Shown here one piece after another: positions 11,579 through 22,851 of a DNA stretch of 64,000 nucleotides. A program made the position numbers and the translations under genes. A model generated the notes under the pieces. The model worked only from the letters and a program-made list of their open reading frames with translations, was not told the origin of the DNA and did not search any database. Every line of letters starts with the position of its first letter. Within the stretch, counting starts at the first letter, position 1. The DNA lies in assembly GCA_003999685.1 (NCBI GenBank), contig CP021228.1, forward strand, positions 1,240,001 through 1,304,000, read 5' to 3'. This stretch comes from Taiwanofungus camphoratus. Taxonomy: Eukaryota > Basidiomycota > Agaricomycetes > Polyporales > Taiwanofungaceae.

Positions 11579-11762
11579 CATTCCAAACCTCTTTCCTTTC
11601 AAGCAGTGAGCCCAATGACATGTGCAATATGCAGTTGAACTTCTGGAGGCATGATTATGCCATTGTAGCCCATCTCCTTTGCCCTGTCAACATAGAACTG
11701 GAGAGTAAAGAAAGCTCCAAACAACATGCAAACTGCCCCTATGGAGTATTTTCTGCATAGAT

Positions 11763-12149
11763 TAGTGTTGCCACAGCTTAGCTGCAGCTAAAAAACAGAA
11801 ATGTTTATAGCTTTATTGATCTAGAAGCTTAGAATATAAAATTAACATGCAATTATAATATTTTTTACCTGAGAAGTCCATTGGTAACATCCTCATATCA
11901 TAACTCTCAATAATTCTTTCACAATATGAGAATTTTGTGTATGACTAGTCAGCTTATCAGTCATGACTTGACAATCAGCTAAATTCAGATATCTCAAGAA
12001 CTTTTGCAGCTATTAACATGATTGTTGGCTCAAAATGAAGCTATAAATAAGGGCTATTAAAACATAGCAACATGTGTTCAGGTATATCATAAGCTGCACA
12101 AGCTAGAGACAACATTCTGAAATGAGCAGTTAAAGCTGCAGCAACACTA
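11763..12149. mobile_element. hAT MITE, copy 1 (387 bp)
   Basis: Begins TAGTGTTGCCACAGCTTAGC and ends with the inverted equivalent GCTGCAGCAACACTA. A perfect 8 bp target duplication GCATAGAT flanks it (11755..11762 and 12150..12157). TIR and duplication length are those of the hAT superfamily. No transposase. The second copy is at 28691..29075, about 97 percent identical by eye. Confidence 0.92.
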
Positions 12150-12287
12150 GCATAGATGAAGTGACTGATTTCCACATTGCTAGACCCATTAGTATGGAAT
12201 TTATCTGTCACAAAACTTGGATGGCTGCATACCAAAAACAATCATAATCTCAAGATCAATATATATACCCCTTGACAGGGTGCCCAT

Positions 12288-12422
12288 TTAGACTTGAGCT
12301 TCACACTTGTCTTTATGGCCACAGGAAGGATCATCAGGCTGACAGCTGGGTGGGTACTGTGCAGACATGAAGCCAGCAAGTGTGATAACTGCAAGTACGA
12401 TTGTATTGATGATGAAATGCAT
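12288..12422 (-). CDS. Putative small secreted Cys-containing protein
   Basis: A 44-codon ORF missed by length filters. It starts MHFIINTIVLAVITLAGF, a good signal peptide with likely cleavage after MSAQ, and continues with a short mature part holding CQPDDPSC and KDKC. The stop overlaps a possible intron (GTCTAA donor, acceptor GTATGCAG near 12230); splicing would add a few residues with a fourth Cys. The hAT MITE lies 140 bp downstream. Small secreted proteins are common in basidiomycetes; no family is recognised. Confidence 0.4.
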   Translation of the reverse strand: MHFIINTIVLAVITLAGFMSAQYPPSCQPDDPSCGHKDKCEAQV

Positions 12423-13307
12423 GGTACAGGAAAGATGGGCAGAGGAGAATTCAAGGGCTTTGAACAGTGATTTATTATAGCCACTATTGAGATAAGCGAG
12501 CAGAGAGCAATCATTCTCCTGTCAACTCTGCCTCCTATATCACATCAACCCATATATGTGCAAATGATTCAGCTGGCCACAGAGTCAGATGATACTTATG
12601 GTCACTGTGTTGAAAGCCTGATTGGGTGCTGAGTACCAGTCTAAGATGAGCAAACATGTCCAGTGATCCTCTTGAAAGTGACATATGTTTGTGAAAGACT
12701 CGATAGAGCTGCAGTGGCACCTCATTGTTCTGATGAAAGATGGTCTAGCTTTAAGTTTTCAAGTAGAACAAGGTTGTGGGCACAGTGGACCAACTTCAAC
12801 TTTTCAAGTGTTTAAGTGCTTGAGCTCAAGTCGATTTGGGCACCAAGTCCTAGTATAGTTGCGATGGCAACCAGCGCTAACTACTATGATGGAACAGGAT
12901 GTAGCAAGTTACTGGCACCACCATATACGCTGTCAGAGCAGATGATAGAGACCTATACTACTGACTCAGGTTTGACCATCTTTCAAGCTCACCATCTGAC
13001 TGCCCATGCTCTTGGATAGTTGAACATAGTTCACCCTGTTCTGTCTAATTTTCTTCATCAAGCTGTGTTGCGTGAAGAATGCATGTCAATGATCGCTGCA
13101 TGCAAATGCTGACAAAAGGAAATGTACTGATAAGATATGGAAATTTGGCACAACATGGTTGTTAAATGCATGAAAACCACCTTGTTCATCACTGGTATGA
13201 ATGCATGGTAGGCTTTGCCCTTGACTCTGTGTCCACACTCTTTTTGCAGGGCTCTCCTCCATGACCCCTCTCTACAACACTCTTTTACCCTTTCATTCTT
13301 TGTCAAG
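12423..13307. other. Intergenic, upstream of ferric reductase
   Basis: No convincing gene: the ORFs here are short and lack family features. A TGATAAGATA element at 13128..13137 fits the GATA-type core used by fungal iron regulators and lies 170 bp upstream of the ferric reductase start. One such site is weak evidence on its own. Confidence 0.35.
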
Positions 13308-16137
13308 ATGTCTCAAGATAGCAATCTTCTCTTCAGTATTGATGTTTTCTTACTCTGCATTGCTGCCTGTTACGGGGGTGTCTACGCCTGTAAGCGACTA
13401 CTAGTGACAGTGAGTCGTTGAGTAGTCGAGTGTGTATGCGAGGAGTCAGCCTGGCTGACGATGAGTATACACCTAAGTCTTCAACCGCTAGCCCAACGGT
13501 CTTGAGAGAGTTGTGGACTATGTCGTGTCGTCTAAGTCCAAGTGTAGTCACAAGGAAGTAGATGGTCTAAGAAGACCTTGTTGAATAGGTAAAGGTATAT
13601 ACAAAGTACAAGGACAACGGCGGTGTCCAAGTATGTGACGAGACTAAGGTTACCGAGGTGTAACCTATGTGACTAAGTAATAAACAAGAGGACAAGATTG
13701 GCGTACTCTGCAGTGAGTCAACCCCCTTAAGTACTATGGTGGTTTAGGGCAAGTTGGCCCCCGCTCCACAGGTATCAGTACCTACTAAGTGTCTCTGAAT
13801 CAGAGGCCCAAATGGCCCCCTCTGAGTAACGGTCCATAAGTAAGCGGGGACAGACAGCCCATCTGGAAAGATGGTGGTAATCGTAAGTGTACACGACCTG
13901 CTAGTCCATGAAGTAAAGAGAAAATGAAATGTACGCCCACACCTGTGTCACCTTGTAACACTGCCCTCTTTATATTACTTGCACTGCCGAAGGCTGTGGT
14001 GCACTTTTCACATCTCTCTGAATGGAGTGAAGGACACATCTTCTGTTCTATTGAGATCAGAGGTCCGAGGTGCAACGTACACCCTTCTCAAACCTATGAC
14101 AGAAAGGTTGTGCCGTTCAGCCCCAACTCGGCCTCTCCTATTCATGTCAAGCTGGGAAATGCAGAGAAAGTGGCTCATGGCTCTGATGACACACACACAT
14201 ACTCCTCTCATGCTGACTTAATGTGTAACTACTCGACCTTCAGCAGGAGTGTGCACACTCGACATTTGAACCTTCCTATGCACATGCCTGCATGGTTGTC
14301 GATACTTCCACATCTGAGTTTGCTGCTTGAAGTTACCATCTGGCTGGGCTACACACTGAGCAAACTGCTGTTGCTGCTCACATACCTAATCATCATGCTT
14401 TATGCTGGTCTGGTCAATTCAGATCCTTTCACAGACCCTGGTAGGGCCAGCTTTGTAGCCACAAGTCAGATCCCAGTGATCATTGTTTTGGCAACAAAGA
14501 ATAATGTACTTGGTGCGCTTGTTGGCCAGGGGTACCAGAAGGTATGCTGTATTACCCCCATGCAAAATTAGATATGCCCAGTTCAAATTTCTTGTGCAGC
14601 TCAACTACCTACATCGTTTCACTGGATGCCTTTTTATTCTCGCTGTCAACGTTCACGCAATTGGATATTGTACACCACATTATCTCTTTGTGCATTCAGA
14701 CTAATGGACAGTAACTTAAGTCTACTCATGGTCCATCAATGGAACCTTCCGTAAACATCTTCAGCCCAGCATCATCTGGGGCTTTGTCAGCCTCGTAGCT
14801 GTCGACCTTCTCTTCCTGCTGTCCCTCAGTGTCTTCTGGCAGATGTTTTTCCATGTCTTCTATGCAACCCACATTTTTACCGCTGGCGCCATCTTGGTCG
14901 CTGTACGTATAGTCGTGTAATTTCGAAATCGTTTGCTTATAAAAATGGTTCCGCACAGACCTGCATGCACAAGCCTGTGACGGTTCCATATGTAGCAACG
15001 GCGCTTGCGCTTTATGACGTCGACCGGCTACTGCATATCATCAAGACGTGCTATGCAACCGCACACCTTCGACCTCTACCCGAGCTGAACATGATGCGCA
15101 TCGAGGTCCCCCAGCTCAACGCTGGCTGGCGCGCGGAACAGCATCTGCGCATCAAGGTGCTGTCCCGAGGCATGGGGCGGCTCGGCTGGTCCAAGAGCCA
15201 CCCGTTCACGATTGCTAGTGTCAGCAAGGTGCGCTACATGTGTGGAATACGTGCGGTCAAACTTAATCAGTGTTCGCAGGATCATGGTGCGGAAGGCTTG
15301 GTCCTGATGTGTAAGAAGGCTGGTGACTGGACTGGCAAGCTTGCCAAGCGTGCTGAGTATGGTGAGGCTGGCGGTGTGGGCAGGGATGTTAAGGTCCTCA
15401 TTGAAGGCCCTTACGGTACACTTTCCCAACTCGGCTTGGTCAAGTTCTGTAGAAGTTAATCTTTCTGTCTCGTAATGCAGGCGGACCTGGGCATTCCATT
15501 CCATCTAGTTTCTCCGGTGCCATGGTTGTCGCTGGTGGAAGCGGGATTACATATGCTCTATCGACCATGCAGGAGCTGATGAAGAAAGATGCACAGTGCT
15601 CAAGTCGCGTCAAAATCGTCGAGTTCGTGTGGAGCGTCCCGAATCCTTGTACGCAGTCATCTAGCTCACATTACCTGTCACTGATTCCGTGCGTGACCAG
15701 CAAACCTTGTGCCCCTTCTGCCCCTCTTCTCCAGCTTGCTGGCCCAATCCCATTTGTCATATATGTCCTTGCGCATAGCAGTGTTTTACACGCGCGCTCC
15801 AACTTCGGGCGACGTCTTCAAACCTTTCCGCACCCTTCCGTCGGGCCTCACTCTCTCTCTGAGCCATCCGCACCTGTCAAAGATCCTCGAGGCCATTGTG
15901 GATCGTACCTGTGCGCTATATAGCGAGGGCAGGAGATGTCCGCACCGCGGTTCTCTGACTGGCGTGCTGATTGGAGTTTGTGGTCCGCTTGCGCTTGCAG
16001 AGGATGCACGTAAAGCGGTGAGAACGTTCAGGCAGGACAGGCACAAGAGGGTCAGTGGAATAGAACTGCACGAAGAGTACGTGTTACTCCTGGTCCTTGG
16101 CTCCGCTTTGTTGACCACGTTCTTTCATAGTGGATAG
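13308..16137 (+). CDS. Ferric/cupric reductase (FRE family), split by a solo LTR
   Basis: Exons: 13308..13367 continuing in frame at 13966 after LTR-A and its duplicated CTGCC, to 14541; then 14600..14669, 14721..14902, 14959..15228, 15280..15415, 15481..15648, 15701..16076 and a tiny last exon near 16131..16137. All junction phases agree and total about 614 residues, normal for the family. Visible features: several membrane helices, two bis-haem pairs each spaced H-x13-H (LNYLHRFTG...NVH and YATH...CMHK), the FAD motif HPFT, the NADPH loop IEGPYGG, VVAGGSGIT and a late GVCGPLA. The enzyme moves electrons from cytosolic NADPH across the plasma membrane to reduce Fe(III) for uptake. Apart from the 593 bp LTR in exon 1 no break is seen, so the allele was functional until recently. 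The exact C-terminus is uncertain. Confidence 0.9.
13368..13960 (-). mobile_element. Solo LTR-A in ferric reductase exon 1
   Basis: 593 bp, reversed relative to 2807..3392, with TGTTAC...GTAACA ends and a perfect 5 bp target duplication CTGCC (13363..13367 and 13961..13965). No internal element sequence remains, so it is a recombined solo LTR. It lies after codon 20 of the ferric reductase. Confidence 0.95.
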
Positions 16138-16140
16138 GGT

Positions 16141-16637
16141 CTTCGGCTGTTGACTTTCCATACGCCCCTATCCTCTCCACCAGCCGTTCCTATGTCAGAC
16201 ATGTTTCATTAGACTTGTACGGTGCCTGGTCAGGACCAGGGCGGTACAGCGCTGTCAGCTTGCTACAGGTAACTTATTAATTGCGCACCTGAGTGTGCAC
16301 GTTACGTTTACGATCTGGAATTGACAATGTATCCTGTATCAATATTATTTCAATTATATGGCTGCAACGCAGATGTTGCTTGATGTATCATCATATATCG
16401 TGGCGGAGTTTCCACATGTCTCTAGAACGGATGTTTGCTATATAAGATTTGATATTTCTTGAGTGGGTGACCGGGTGAGTCACCGCCTATACCTTGAGTA
16501 ATCATGCAAGTACAAAAATGACTGAGCCTTATTCCGTGCTTTAAATAAGTCTTTTCATGCTGATAGTCATAAGCAGGCTAAGAGGCAAGGGAATAATTCA
16601 ACACTTGCTAATACCATAGCTGGCAGTGTCTCAGAAC
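16141..16637. other. Intergenic between ferric reductase and RPC6
   Basis: Convergent 3' ends: the ferric reductase stops near 16137 (+) and RPC6 ends near 16638 (-). AT-rich tracts at about 16330-16370 would serve as 3' UTR or polyadenylation sequence. No gene seen. Confidence 0.4.
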
Positions 16638-18538
16638 CTACTCAACGCTGATCTCCACCGTACCATGCGCCATCCACTCCGAGTAATATACACATCCTTG
16701 AGGAAACACCGGCCCACCATCCTTGCAGAATGTAAGAGTCGGTCAATGTACACATGGCGCGTATGAGAAGCTGAAAGTGAACCTTTCCTCCCGGATAGCA
16801 CGGTACACATACGTTCCAACATCTCCTAGTGCGGTGCCATGCAGGAAATGCTCACTCTGAGCTCGATGTCTCTTCGGTGACTGCATGCATTCTATCTCCC
16901 AGATACAGCTGGACAGCTCATCATCATCATCGCTCAAGCTCATGCTTGCGTTGATATCCTGTGATGTGGTCTTGTCCGCCTGCTGATCAAGCTCAGAATC
17001 GACTGCACAGGGCCACGTTGTAGCATCACTGGTTCCTGCATCTTGAATATCACTGCCCAAGTATGAGCTACCACTGCAGATTGTAGCTTTGGAACGTCTG
17101 CGCTTTCTCAGGGTTTTGGCATTCAGTGAACTGCTACCTCCTGCAGCGCTGCAGTCATCTTCATTGTTTTCACATTTTCTCTTGCTTCTTCGGTGCCCGC
17201 CTGCTTCACCTGCCTGGTAAGCATTGTTCGTTTCATCATCCTCATCTTCAGCTATACTGGGATTCCAGAAAGCTGCACCAAAGGCAGGTATCTGCATCCC
17301 AACAATGAGGACAGGCTTTCTGATATACAAATAGTTGAGAATGAAGGAAGCTGGCTCACCCTCTCAATGACTCCATCCAGGATGAGCCTGTTCAGAAGCA
17401 TCTCAACATGTTCGATGGACAAGTCCATCTTAGTGATCCAACTTTTCTTCAAAAAGTCGCTCACATCTTGTGCAGTAGTATAGAGTGGGGACTCTGAAAT
17501 TGGATATACTGGCTGTTAGGCTAGGAAAAGGTGGTTTTGGCACTTCAGATAAGTCTGATCGGTTTTGAATGCGGAAGTTCAGGTAAGCCAGAGCTGACAG
17601 ACAAGAGGAAAATTGATAAAACCTTGTTTCTTATGAACATTAGACATGCATCACTTAACAGTCTAATGAACTCGGTATCAAGCTCATGATCGGAGTACCG
17701 CAGACCGCCCATCAGCGTGATGGACGGCTCTAATTGCACAAGCATATAAATTCTGCGGTGCTTGTGCTGAAAAGACACACAATCAGTGAATGGCCAAGAC
17801 TATAAAGGTATTATTGTACCGACTTGAACTGAAGGAACACGCTTGATGAGATATTTTTGTTCAAGGACTTTGAGGCAGCGGTCAAGGACGAACTGATGAA
17901 GATTGGTCTGGATCTTGAGGTGTTTTGTCCAAATCCCTGTTATGATACAATCAGGATTGTGACATCCACCTGAGAGTTAAGAAGAACAATGCAACACACA
18001 CCGTCATTTGCGGAAGCCTTGATGCAACCAAGTACTATCTTTTCATCTTCACCCAAGCCTTCCATCCTGAGAATGAGAGGGATGTCCCACAATGAGTTCA
18101 ACAAGTTATAGACACAAATGATGAAAACTAGTTTCTACATGACCCAGACTCAGGCTGAAATAAGCGGACAGAGAAGAATGCAAAGTCGAAACTAAAGAGA
18201 ATTGTCATGCAGGTATGTACTGTTGCATTTCGTCTTTTGCAACTGCGCGAAATGATCGAAGACTGCCATTTACATTGAGTGCTTTGAATAGCCCGATGCC
18301 GAGTAAGAAGTTGAGGGCATTGAGCCTGACACTTGCATCTGCAACAATTGTCTGACACTCTTCGATGGTGATTTCCTGATGACATGCAAAGTTTTGTCAC
18401 TTTGACTGTCAAAGGACGGCAGGCAGAGCCCCAGCAAGTACTCACCTTTGCTGTGTTTGAAAGTGGCACTTGAAGTAGCATCTTCTCTACGGTGTTGGGA
18501 GGTCTATTGCCTATACCTTGCTGGCTCCGTGATGACAT
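16638..18538 (-). CDS. RPC34: RNA polymerase III subunit RPC6/RPC34 (TGA inside Fe-S motif)
   Basis: Exons on the minus strand: 18446..18538, 18221..18375, 18002..18066, 17824..17936, 17623..17766, 17360..17491 and 16743..17291. Phases agree throughout except that the long intron before 17491 may hide a small exon. Family hallmarks are GIWTKHLK, HKHRRIYMLVQLEP, ELDTEFI, SIEHVEMLLNRLILDG and IPAFGAAFW. An acidic, basic-patched insert precedes the C-terminus. RPC34 recruits TFIIIB and helps open promoters for tRNA and 5S genes. The C-terminal cysteine cluster reads APC-V-H-stop-P-TLTFC-KDGGPVFPQGC-VYY: a TGA (16743..16745) stands where the second cluster Cys is expected. The frame stays open past it to TAG at 16638..16640. 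If TGA terminates, the protein loses three cluster cysteines. A small inverted-repeat element has landed at the start codon. Confidence 0.85.
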
Positions 18539-18541
18539 GAT

Positions 18542-18650
18542 TACTGTTTCAGGTAAAACTACTTAGTTTTTGGCAAGGTAGTTATTGACATAGTTCAAAA
18601 CATGTTTTAAACTGTCAATAACCTCGCCATGAGTTTTACCCGGAACAGTA
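18542..18650. mobile_element. 109 bp foldback MITE at the RPC34 start
   Basis: Nearly the whole element is an inverted repeat: it starts TACTGTTTCAGGTAAAACT and ends AGTTTTACCCGGAACAGTA, with the centre near AAAACATGTTTT. A perfect 8 bp target duplication GACATGAT flanks it (18534..18541 and 18651..18658). The left duplicate contains the RPC34 ATG (complement of 18536..18538), so the insertion is directly upstream of the start codon. The 8 bp duplication suggests hAT; the TIR differs from the TAGTGTTGC family. Confidence 0.88.
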
Positions 18651-18658
18651 GACATGAT

Positions 18659-19760
18659 ATATAATTTATGAGAATTTCAACTGTTTCACATTTATGAGTG
18701 TATACACAGGTGATATAGCCTAGCATAATATTGGTTCCGCTTCCAGCTTGCTATACCGTGACCTACTGCTGCTAAGACCTAACCTTGAGAACTTATGTAA
18801 TGACACTGTTCACAACAGGTCAGGTAAGGTACACCACAGACCCAAATCAATAACAATTTGAGATTGAAGAGGCCACTCAATGAGGATATGGTGTTCGGCT
18901 CAAATCTGCATCAGCTAATGTCACACAGATGTCCTATTCTACAATCAATTTATTCTGATTTGAGTCGTTGTCTTGCCAACATGTACATGGCACATCTGAG
19001 AGAGATAGTAAACTGACAATTGTTAAACATTTAGGGTGAGATCCTGGAGATGCCAATAACCCTCAGGCACGAAATAAAATATTGATTCGCATTCATTATT
19101 ACCATCTACCATTTAGCAGTCATTGGTTTATCACTTAATAATGACTGTTACTAGTTGCCGGATTACTGTTACTATATTAGTTCTTAATCTAATTGATTAC
19201 TTTATCAGTATAGAGAAACACACTGACTTGGATTCGAACTAAGGCCTTCATTGACCCTACCTATGTTCATTTACAAATAAGGGACATGATACTACTAGAC
19301 TACGTAACCAACAAATCTGTTTGGCTCTAAATCTTGTTGGGTGACGAACTGCCTCAGGTATGGCTGAGACAAACCAGAATAGATCAGATGTCGTGCTGAG
19401 GCTGGAGTTGCGACATCATTCTAGAGGCCCCACACCTTGACAACAAAGAGAGATCCCTCCCAATAATATCTCAGAGTCAACAGACTAAGGTCAGAACAAG
19501 CATCTCATGATGCATCTTGTTAGCCTGCGAAAACTAACTTCGGCAAATGTCGGTATCCACGTTTGAAAGACTGTTGAACGTTCATATTCATTTGAGATTC
19601 TTTGAGTCTCAGTGAGACACTGTAGCTAACAAAACTCAGACATGCAGGCTCGAATATTTTACAAATATTTTATTGGGTTGACAGTGTAGGTCTTGTCCAG
19701 ATTCTATCACATCACGTGGTCTGTGACCAGCTGTGATCACTGTTACTCTGTGAGCTTCTA
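18659..19760. other. Intergenic, no gene seen
   Basis: AT-rich sequence upstream of RPC34 with no ORF of note. It contains the tRNA-like segment at 19226..19310. Otherwise nothing recognisable. Confidence 0.4.
19226..19310 (-). other. tRNA-like segment (degenerate tRNA or SINE head)
   Basis: The minus strand reads a box-A-like TAGTCTAGTAGT and, about 50 bp on, a box-B-like TAGTTCGAATCC: pol III internal promoter elements in tRNA order and spacing. The T-arm pairs imperfectly and no good acceptor stem was found, so this is not a clean tRNA gene. Confidence 0.4.
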
Positions 19761-22383
19761 TTGGCTAGTTTCTTTGTCTGTGCCTCCCTTGCAGTGGAGA
19801 GAGGCTGTGGATATGAGTGCACAGATTTGGGTGTCAACAAGGCTTACATGTTGAGGTCTAAGGTGCACATGCCAGCCACCCTGGAAAGGGGGCAGATGTG
19901 GGCCAGTGAATGGGAGCCTCGAAGAGCCAGAGGATTGGAAAAGGTGGAAAGTGAATGCACCCAAGAGGGACAGGATTCAGTGAAGAACTGAGATGGGCCA
20001 AGAGACAAAGGGAAGGGGAATGTGGTTGAGGCAGAAATGCTTGGGAGAGGGTTTCCAACACAGATATGGGGTGAGATCAAAAAGGTGTTGATACTGAAAT
20101 TGTGAGGCAGCATTGGCAAGGGAGTTTGTAGTATCAGGAGTCCAGTGTGACTCAAAGGTGAAGTCAAACTGACAGACCAGACCAAGAAACTGCCACAGCA
20201 GCTCTATCATGGGTTCAGAACAGATTGTGAGATTGGATAATGCAGCATTGACATCAGTATTAGTATGAAAGATGATATGGTGCCCACAAAATTCTTCACC
20301 CCAGCACAGAACAGCATGAATGATTGCAAAAAAACTCCTTAAACTTGATATCCCTCACTGCATATCAGTGTGAGATGGGAATGGCAAACCATTGGGCAGT
20401 GAAGATGCCTCCAGCCCCTTTGCAGCCACTAGCATCAGTGTAGATGGTGATGGATTTGTGAATGGGATTCAGGAGTTGCACACCATTTCAAGAGGAAGCC
20501 AGATGTAACCACCATGCAATATCATGCTGGGCAGGCTTGCTAATGTGCCAGTGAGAATATGGTGATGAGAAGGAAGATGAGAAGTCAAACAGGGACTGAA
20601 AGAAAGCATGAGAGAAGGGAATAACTTGAGAGCAGAATTGCAGATACCCTGTCAGCTCCTGTAACTCAAGGAGAGTACAGTGAGAGCAGCAGTGCCAGGA
20701 CTGAAGCAGATTCAATAAGTGGAGCATCTTGTCAGTGGGCAATCAGGCCTCCATAGCTCTGGAATCAAGGGTGATGTCAAGAAAGTCCAGTGAAGTAGCA
20801 GGGCCCTCAGTCTTTGAAGGCTGAAACTGTAAACCAAGTGCAGAGCCCAAGGCAACAGTCCATTCAAGAGCATGCTGGACAGTGGTTGCTGAGAAGGTAG
20901 GAGGAAATATCTGGAGAAAGTCATCCAGAAGATGGCAGACCAGGGCAGGCAGGTGATGATCAAGAATCCAGTGCAGGCCTTCAGAAAAGAGATTGAAGAT
21001 GTATGGGGCAGAATGAAGACCAAATGTCAAGACAACATGATAGTAGAAGTGGTCCAGCCAGGTGAAACCAAGGAGTGGCCAGTCCTCAGCTTGAACTGGG
21101 ATTTGATAAAAGGCTTGCTCCAGATCAAGCTTGATCATGATTGACCCAGGGCCTGACTGGCAGAGAGTGTCGACAGCTGACTGAAAGGTTTCATAGACAA
21201 TGGTGGCTTCCAAATTGGGGATGCCATCATTGACTGAGGTGTGGTGAGGCCAGGACAGATGGTGAATAATGCAAAGCTTGGAGGACCGTTTCTATGTAGT
21301 AGTGCCAAGGGGAGAGGAGCAGAAATTGCTGAAGGGTATGCTGGTGAAGGGCCCATGCATGTGGTTTTTGACAAGCTGGAGCTGTAGATCAGCAGCCATG
21401 ACATCATTGTGCAGGGCAGCTGAGGCAAGATTGCATGAGGCTTGTGGGGAGGTGTGATCACCGGTAAAGCCAATGTTAGCACCATGGTCAATAATTTGAA
21501 GGAGGGTATGGATGAAAGTGGGATCAGGGTAGTCACATAGATAATAGGCCCAGGCAGTGCACCAGAGATTAGAGAAGACTGGTGTCAAAGAGATGTGATC
21601 CTGTGGGCCATTAGCCCATGGGTCAGTATTTGGATGTGGTGGAGGGTAAAATGTTGAGGGGAACTCAGCAGCATGGGGCAGCAGAGTAAGCAAGGGGTGG
21701 CCTGGGGTGCAAGCACTGTGTGGAGCAGCCAGAGGTGACAATGTGTGTTGGGGTGCAGCAGACTCAGCAGGGAGGAGTGGGGGCTCAGCATGTGTGTGAG
21801 ATGGGAAGACCAGCAGAGGGCCAGTTTGAGAAGGTGAAGGGATGGCCTGAGGTGGCAGTATCGTGGAGGGTGCATTGGACTTGTTGGAGAGGAGCAGCCA
21901 CAGAGGGCCTAGCTCAGCATGAAGGTTGGGCAAGCCTTGTAGGCAATGGGGTCAGAATCACTTGGATTGTTGCCAATGCCACCAAGGGTTAGTGCCTGAG
22001 GAGTAGCATGTGAAGGAATGGGGAACATATGTCAGGGCCACTTTGAGGGCAAGTGGTGCCAGAGGATCTGATGTGGGGGTGATCCTAGTGTGAAGATTCT
22101 GACAGGAGGAACTTGGAGCACTGACACAACCTGGGCAGGATGCAGGTGAAAAATGAGGGAGGCTGCTGCCAGGGCACAGCATTGCTTGAGGTTGCATGCC
22201 CAACTTCTGGTAGGATGTCAGTAGTTGTTGACATGGTGGGCCACCTCGTGAAAATTGCAATGAAAATGTGTGCATGATAGTTGTGCTGTGAGCAGAGCAT
22301 GAGACAATGCTATATACATAAGATATGAAGAGAATGTACCTGTGAGCAGAGCATGAGACAATGGTGTCTTGGCCTGCCTGCAA
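19761..22383 (-). mobile_element. DIRS-like retroelement fossil (RT and RNase H)
   Basis: The minus strand carries a reverse transcriptase of the DIRS type: KLDLEQAFYQIPV, LTFGLHSAPYIFN and a LLDDF catalytic box within 20743..21213. The RT thumb and RNase H region follow toward 20380, including an ITIYTDA motif. The upstream part to about 22383 is Pro/Ser-rich with a Cys cluster. No tyrosine recombinase and no terminal repeats were recognised. The element is broken, with several breaks between the recognisable blocks. CpG is scarce. Confidence 0.7.
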
Positions 22384-22851
22384 GTCCTATATATACTGAA
22401 ACATTTCTTTCTTATCTAATGGCCACTGTCTCATGACTGATTACATAGTGGCTACTTACTGTACGGGCCTCAGATCAGCCCTGTTTACTTCATGAACTCT
22501 GACTCATATTGGGCCCACTCACCACATTCCCATTACGCATACACATTGCTAATACAGCCTGATAACTCATATTGCCTTTGTACCTTTAGTTGTACCACTT
22601 TGTGGACCTTCTGCCCTAGAGTAGTTCTTGGTCCATGCACACAGTAGGTATTAGTATTTATAGGCATGTATTCTGTAGCTCAAACCTTAAGTTCGATCTT
22701 GTTACCATATCATTCATGTCTTGCATCCTCTCACTCATACCTGGGGGTACTCACTTGATGTCTACAGACTTCACAACACTTGGACTATATTGTCCATAAG
22801 TCCTTGCCACCTTCTATTGTGGTCAGGCCCTCATATGTGAGGCACACATGG
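22384..22851. other. Unassigned stretch between DIRS fossil and R2
   Basis: No coding capacity and no repeat shared with the rest of the window. It could be the leader of the DIRS-like element or older intergenic DNA. Confidence 0.3.

Noticed and set aside
11434-11760. Plus-strand ORF of 108 codons
   Set aside because: It runs through the terminal minisatellite into flanking DNA. The flank reads better on the minus strand (KYSIGAVCMLFGAFF...), which I could not identify either.
16638-16745. Selenocysteine at the RPC34 TGA
   Set aside because: Basidiomycetes are not known to have the selenocysteine machinery; mutation, readthrough or error is simpler.
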